From assembly GCA_905197665.1 (NCBI GenBank), contig CAJJZP010000007.1:1-64000 (forward strand): DNA of 64,000 bases, written 5' to 3'. Positions 58,759 through 64,000 of this stretch are shown one piece after another (positions within the stretch are counted from its first letter, which is position 1; the number at the start of each line of letters is the position of its first letter). Origin of the DNA: an uncultured Collinsella sp. GTDB lineage: Bacteria; Actinomycetota; Coriobacteriia; Coriobacteriales; Coriobacteriaceae. The notes beneath the pieces were generated by a model that saw only the letters and a program-made list of their open reading frames with translations, searched no databases and was not told the DNA's origin. The position numbers and the translations under genes were made by a program.

Positions 58759-59457
58759 CTACAGGTCGCGTGTCCGGTAGACCTTGGCGCTGACGATGCA
58801 GCTAAGTGCACATAGCACGAGGGCCAGTACCGCAATTCCTGCGCACAGGCAGCCGAGGACGGCGGGATCGGGATTCGCCCCGGCAATCGATATGAGCCAG
58901 TTGCTGATGGGGTTGGAGGAGCTCAACGCTGCCATGGCAAGGCACCCGAGCAGGGCAAACAGGCCGACGGAAAGGCGCAGCGCCTCCATGTGTCCAAATC
59001 GAAAGAACAGCGGCTGTGCCAAAAACACCATCATGAGGGAGATGAGCATCGATGCGGCGGAGGCTATTGTGGTCTCAAAGACGATCTGTCCCGTCGAGGG
59101 CATGCCCGTGTGATCGAAGAACGGAAGGGTGATGATGCTCAAAAGCGCGGCGGCGCACGCCATGACGGCTGAGAAGACAACGATGCACAGGTAGCGGGCA
59201 CAAATAATGTCTTTGCGCGAGAGGGGCAGCGTTGCCCGATAACGCTCCCATCCGTTTTGATTGTCGAAGCCGGCCAGCGAGCTCATGACCATGATAGGCG
59301 ACATGGCGCTGACCGCGCAGGCGCCGGCGCTCATGCCGGAATCGCCATTCGATGCGTTGGCGAGGGTCAACACGACGAAGATGAACAGGCCGACGCCCGC
59401 GATGCTCGGGACAAGCGTGCGGACGATGGCGAGCTCAGACATAAAGGCGCGTTTCAT
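58759..59457 (-). CDS. ABC-2 type membrane permease
   Basis: 232 residues, six hydrophobic helices. It starts MKRAFMSELAIVRTLVPSIA and has GWERYRATLPLSRKDIICAR, the typical permease loop of YtrC/D and bacteriocin-immunity exporters. The ATG overlaps the stop of the ATPase gene by 4 bp. With the ATPase and the GntR regulator it forms a YtrA-type operon that responds to cell-envelope stress in other Gram-positives. Confidence 0.8.
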   Translation of the reverse strand: MKRAFMSELAIVRTLVPSIAGVGLFIFVVLTLANASNGDSGMSAGACAVSAMSPIMVMSSLAGFDNQNGWERYRATLPLSRKDIICARYLCIVVFSAVMACAAALLSIITLPFFDHTGMPSTGQIVFETTIASAASMLISLMMVFLAQPLFFRFGHMEALRLSVGLFALLGCLAMAALSSSNPISNWLISIAGANPDPAVLGCLCAGIAVLALVLCALSCIVSAKVYRTRDL

Positions 59458-60335
59458 TTCGAAGCCCCTTTCAGCATGAGGCGAAGATAGTCATCAATGG
59501 TTGCCCGGTCGCAGGGAATCTCGGGGAAGGCTTCGAGCGCCTCGCGACGGTTGGGCACGAGCACGTCAACGCTATAGGCGTGGTGGGCGGCACGGGCGCC
59601 TTCGACGCAAGCCATGAGCTCGGACGCTTGTGCTTGGGTGCAGTGGGCGATGCCGGCTCGGTCGGTAATGTCCTCGCGCGGCAGGTCAAACACAATCGAG
59701 CCGTTATCGATGCAGATGACGCGGTCGGCAGCGCGATCGAGGTCGGACGTAATATGACTCGAGAGCAGCACGCTGCGCTGGCCGTCGGAAACAAAGGCGA
59801 GCAGCTCGTCAAGCAGTTCCTCGCGCGCCATGGGGTCGAGGCCCGCAGTGGCTTCGTCCAAAACGAGCAGCTTGGCATTGTGGCTGAGTGCGCAGGCGAG
59901 CTGCAGCTTCATGCCCATGCCGCGGGAGAGGTCCTTGACTTTCGTTTTGGGATCGAGGCCAAATCGGTCGATGAGACTGGCGAACGTTTCGCGGTCCCAC
60001 GTGGGGTATGCCGAGCCTACGAGCGCCTCGACCTCGCCCACCTTGAGCGTGGAGGGGAAGGGACACGTGTCCAGGACAAGCCCGATGCGGGAGCGCAGGT
60101 GGCACTGCGTCTCGTCGGGTGCGTTAGCGTCGCGGTGCTGCCCAAACAGGTGCACCTCTCCGGCATCGAGCTTTATTAGCCCAAGCGCGGCGCGAATGGT
60201 CGTTGTCTTGCCGGCGCCGTTTGCGCCCACAAAGCCAACGATCTGGCCGGGCTCCACGGCAAGCGTGACGTCGTGGAGGGAAAAGCGGTCGCTCACGCAG
60301 CGCGATACACCTTTGAGTTCTAGCAAATATTGCAT
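59454..60335 (-). CDS. ABC transporter ATP-binding protein
   Basis: 293 residues. Walker A is GANGAGKTTT, the signature is LSRGMGMKLQLACAL, Walker B is LLVLDEATAGLD and the H-loop is LLSSHITSDL. A C-terminal domain with VEGARAAHHAYSVD follows, typical of multidrug or bacteriocin self-protection exporters. The start is the ATG at 60335; the open frame beyond it overlaps the GntR gene. It pairs with the permease downstream. Confidence 0.9.
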   Translation of the reverse strand: MQYLLELKGVSRCVSDRFSLHDVTLAVEPGQIVGFVGANGAGKTTTIRAALGLIKLDAGEVHLFGQHRDANAPDETQCHLRSRIGLVLDTCPFPSTLKVGEVEALVGSAYPTWDRETFASLIDRFGLDPKTKVKDLSRGMGMKLQLACALSHNAKLLVLDEATAGLDPMAREELLDELLAFVSDGQRSVLLSSHITSDLDRAADRVICIDNGSIVFDLPREDITDRAGIAHCTQAQASELMACVEGARAAHHAYSVDVLVPNRREALEAFPEIPCDRATIDDYLRLMLKGASK

Positions 60336-60358
60336 GGTATAGCCTTTCTTGCAGATGG

Positions 60359-60739
60359 CTACTGCATGGTTTCGGGGGCTACCAGGTCGAGCATCTCGTG
60401 CAGCTTGTCGCGCGTGACGCCCAGGGTTTCGGCTTGCGTTGCTGCCTGTGCGAGCAGCTCTTCGATATGGCAGAGCTGGTTTTCGCGCAAGAGTTCTTGG
60501 TTGCCCTCGGCGACAAAGCAGCCCTTGCCCTGCACGGTGCAGATAAACCCGAGCTGCTCCAGGTCGGCGTAGGCGCGCTTGGTGGTGATGACGCTCACGC
60601 CAAGATCGCTCGCGAGTGCACGGATGCTGGGGAGTTTGGCTCCCGCAGCGAGCGCGCCCGAAAGGATCTGAGCTTTGACCTGCGAGGATATCTGTTCGTA
60701 GATGGGCTTGTCGCTCGAATTGGATAGGATGATGTCCAC
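60359..60739 (-). CDS. GntR-family regulator, YtrA subfamily
   Basis: 126 residues. The winged helix is PIYEQISSQVKAQILSGALA, PSIRALASDLGVSVITTKRA, YADLEQLGFICTVQGKGCFV. The short C-terminal tail of about 50 helical residues without an effector domain is the mark of the YtrA group. It is the first gene of the operon with the ABC ATPase and permease, and likely represses it through the palindromes upstream. Confidence 0.9.
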   Translation of the reverse strand: MDIILSNSSDKPIYEQISSQVKAQILSGALAAGAKLPSIRALASDLGVSVITTKRAYADLEQLGFICTVQGKGCFVAEGNQELLRENQLCHIEELLAQAATQAETLGVTRDKLHEMLDLVAPETMQ

Positions 60740-60761
60740 AGCGGCTCCTTAGCTGTTGGGC

Positions 60762-60798
60762 TACACGTGTATATAACCGGTAAGCACAGTATATATAC
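60762..60798. promoter_or_regulatory. YtrA-type operator candidates
   Basis: Two perfect 10-bp palindromes, TACACGTGTA (60762-60771) and GTATATATAC (60789-60798), lie 23-60 bp upstream of the GntR start. The second also holds an AT-rich -10-like stretch. YtrA-like repressors bind such GTGTA/TACAC palindromes. Confidence 0.6.
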
Positions 60799-60865
60799 AC
60801 TATGCACAGTTACGCAAGAGCTAAATGTGGAATAGACCGCCGGCGCCGCGCTTGCTCCAAAACAA

Positions 60866-61080
60866 TCTCAATCTGTAACACCTAGGTCCGTTTTGGGTTG
60901 CTTGCTGTTACAGATTGAGATGTTATTTGCCCGCCTGCCTATTTGTCTTGATCTGTAACGGTAAGAGTCGATTTGCGCGGCTAGATGTTACAGATTGAGA
61001 TTGTGCCGGCGGGCCTGCCAGTTTGTCTTGATCTGTAACAGGTAGGGGCTCAAAACCCGTCTTACTGTTACAGATTGAGA
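60866..61080. repeat. 40-bp-phased array of six alternating inverted 15-mers
   Basis: The 15-mer TGTTACAGATTGAGA (plus sense) is at 60906, 60986 and 61066. Its complement (TCTCAATCTGTAACA, or TCTTGATCTGTAACA/G) is at 60866, 60946 and 61026. Orientation alternates and every step is exactly 40 bp, so three hairpins form with 25-nt loops and 25-nt spacers. The two spacers between hairpins resemble each other (both contain a GCCTGCC...TTTG block); the three loops differ. It fills the divergent gap between the GntR operon and prfC. Confidence 0.9.
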
Positions 61081-61218
61081 CGATCCTTGAGGCGGCTGCC
61101 CGGTGCACGGCGAGCTCGGCTGATGAATTTGTCCTGATAGGTGCCCTATGGCGGGATTTCGCGGCTACAATAATACGGTTACAACGACGTAATGCACTCA
61201 ATGCAAGAAAGGATCCGC

Positions 61219-62832
<1,614 letters not shown>

Positions 62833-62988
62833 CGCGTCGGTGCGGTGGCCTTGCGGGGCTGCCGCGCCGTTTGCTTGCCTGCGGCTGCGTGAGCGGCTAT
62901 CATACCCACCGTTGCCTCAAGACCGGGGCGGCCGAGCAGTTCGGGTCCGATATCCTGCTCGTTAAACCTAAAACCAAAGGAGTACATA

Positions 62989-63711
62989 ATGATCAAGAAG
63001 GTCATGGAGGACTACAAGGTCCTGTTGCGGAGCATTCCCGCGGCAACGGTTTCGCTGTTTTTCGTGAGCGTCATCATGATGAACCTGCTGGCCAACAAAG
63101 AGCTTATCAGCCTGCCGTATCTGGCGCTCGACTGCGGCTTTGTGGTGAGCTGGGTTTCGTTTTTGTGCCAGGACATGATCTGCAAGCGCTTTGGCGCCAA
63201 GGCATCCATCAAAATCTCTATCCTCGCGCTGCTGGTCAACCTGGCCGTGAGCCTGTGCTTTTGGGCATGCTCGCTCACGCCCGGCATGTGGGGTGCCTAC
63301 TACGACACGGGTATGATCGAGGTCAACGCCGCCCTTAACGCCACCATCGGCGGCACCTGGTACGTGGTGCTGGGCTCTTCGCTGGCAATGCTCGTTTCTG
63401 CCGTGGTTAACTCCACGCTCAACCAGTCGCTCGGCCGCATGCTCAAAAAGAATAACTTTGCGAGCTTTGCCTTCCGCTCCTATGTGTCTACGGGCATCGG
63501 TCAGTTTGTCGACAACCTGGTCTTTGCCATTGTGGTGAGCCACACGTTCTTTGGCTGGACCTGGGTACAGGTCCTTATGTGCTCGCTGACGGGCGCCGTC
63601 GCCGAGCTGCTGTGCGAGGTCTTCCTGAGCCCCGTGGGCTACAAGGTCGTGCGCGGCTGGGAGCGCGAGAATGTGGGTGCCGAGTACCTCGAGCGCCACG
63701 CAACCGCCTAA
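62989..63711 (+). CDS. VUT/YhhQ-family transporter (queuosine precursor)
   Basis: 240 residues, six helices. FFVSVIMMNLLANKELISLP, WVSFLCQDMICKRFGAKASI and VSTGIGQFVDNLVFAIVVSH are the YhhQ blocks, with the conserved Asp in FVDN. The family imports queuosine precursors, or acts as a vitamin-uptake-like transporter. CAAAGGAG precedes the ATG. The 156-bp leader holds a CGAGCAG/CTGCTCG stem but no clear preQ1 riboswitch. Confidence 0.8.
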   Translation: MIKKVMEDYKVLLRSIPAATVSLFFVSVIMMNLLANKELISLPYLALDCGFVVSWVSFLCQDMICKRFGAKASIKISILALLVNLAVSLCFWACSLTPGMWGAYYDTGMIEVNAALNATIGGTWYVVLGSSLAMLVSAVVNSTLNQSLGRMLKKNNFASFAFRSYVSTGIGQFVDNLVFAIVVSHTFFGWTWVQVLMCSLTGAVAELLCEVFLSPVGYKVVRGWERENVGAEYLERHATA

Positions 63712-63720
63712 GGAGCAGAT

Positions 63721-64000
63721 ATGCGGGTTTTGATCACGGGCGCTTCGGGCGGCATCGGAGCCGCGTGCGTGCAGCGCTTTTTGGACGAGGGCCACGAGGT
63801 CATGGGCTTTGATCTGCTGCCAGCGGCGATCGAGCACGAGCGCTATTGCCATCTGATCGTCGATGTCCGCGAGCCGGATTCGTTTCCAGACGAGCTTGAA
63901 CCCCAGGTGATCGTGAACGTTGCCGGCACGCAGGATTCGGCCGACGACATCGCTGCCAACCTAACGGGCACCATCAACGTGACCGAGCGCTATGCCTTTG
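63721..64000 (+). CDS. Short-chain dehydrogenase/reductase (5' part)
   Basis: The first 93 codons are in the window: MRVLITGASGGIGAACVQRF is the TGxxxGIG cofactor loop, FDLLPA holds the acidic NAD-selective position, and VNVAGT is the second Rossmann motif. The catalytic Tyr-x3-Lys lies beyond the edge. It starts 9 bp after the transporter stop behind AAGGAGC, so it is probably in the same operon. Substrate unknown. Confidence 0.85.
   Translation, partial: MRVLITGASGGIGAACVQRFLDEGHEVMGFDLLPAAIEHERYCHLIVDVREPDSFPDELEPQVIVNVAGTQDSADDIAANLTGTINVTERYAF

Noticed and set aside
60866..61080. CRISPR array
   Set aside because: Repeat units alternate in orientation and are only 15 bp with 25-bp spacers; no cas genes are near. 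It is an inverted-repeat array.
62833..62988. preQ1 riboswitch before the YhhQ-like gene
   Set aside because: Expected by function, but none of the preQ1 class I or II consensus segments could be found; only one CGAGCAG/CTGCTCG stem is visible.

Overview
The window looks like a gut Actinobacteriota chromosome of the Coriobacteriia/Collinsella type (inference). The grounds are high GC with GC-rich third codon positions (which also produce very long antisense ORFs), a stand-alone GMP synthase ATP-pyrophosphatase without a glutaminase domain, a LuxR-type regulator beside a giant surface protein ending in an LAGTG-type anchor, and two families of intergenic hairpin repeats that recur across the window. 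No rRNA or tRNA gene and no CRISPR array was seen.

Left part (1-10.3 kb) is an accessory, mosaic region. It starts with an operon of three SAM methyltransferases (minus strand) behind an iron-box-like operator. A broken type III toxin gene (TenpN/ToxN-like) follows, with a hairpin just upstream, then a yjdF gene with a probable yjdF riboswitch and a cupin remnant. The rest is a duplicated cassette. The intact copy (7.06-10.26 kb) has three overlapping or abutting sirtuin-like genes transcribed divergently from a TetR regulator, with a 20-bp palindrome between them. The broken copy (3.57-6.98 kb) keeps the TetR and the two outer ends of the sirtuin block. Its middle has been replaced by a lower-GC pair of radical-SAM-type genes.

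Middle part (10.4-31.5 kb): an FMN reductase; two AAA ATPases (each with repeated, operator-like DNA directly upstream); a second-type gyrase/topoisomerase IV pair; a small membrane protein; a 1,455-residue anchored surface protein with its LuxR neighbour; guaA; an OmpR-type two-component system; and a redox group (CD1871A-type CXXC peptide, polyferredoxin-like membrane protein, TlpA-like lipoprotein, rhodanese fragment, CoA-disulfide reductase-rhodanese fusion).

Right part (31.7-64 kb): a large MacB/FtsX-type ABC transporter; two hypothetical membrane proteins and a pseudogene of one of them; a MITE-like element; two P-type Mg2+ ATPases separated by a receiver-less winged-helix regulator, the second followed by an unannotated 51-residue single-pass protein. 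After these come Dus, glutaredoxin, an XRE/zinc-ribbon/TipAS chimera, TrmO and a MalY-type C-S lyase. Two solute-binding/hybrid histidine kinase sensors follow (one as two genes, one fused). The end holds a K+ channel, a LOG protein, a ClC channel, an EamA exporter, a GntR-controlled ABC-2 exporter, a striking 40-bp-phased array of alternating inverted repeats, release factor 3, a YhhQ/VUT-family transporter and the start of an SDR oxidoreductase.
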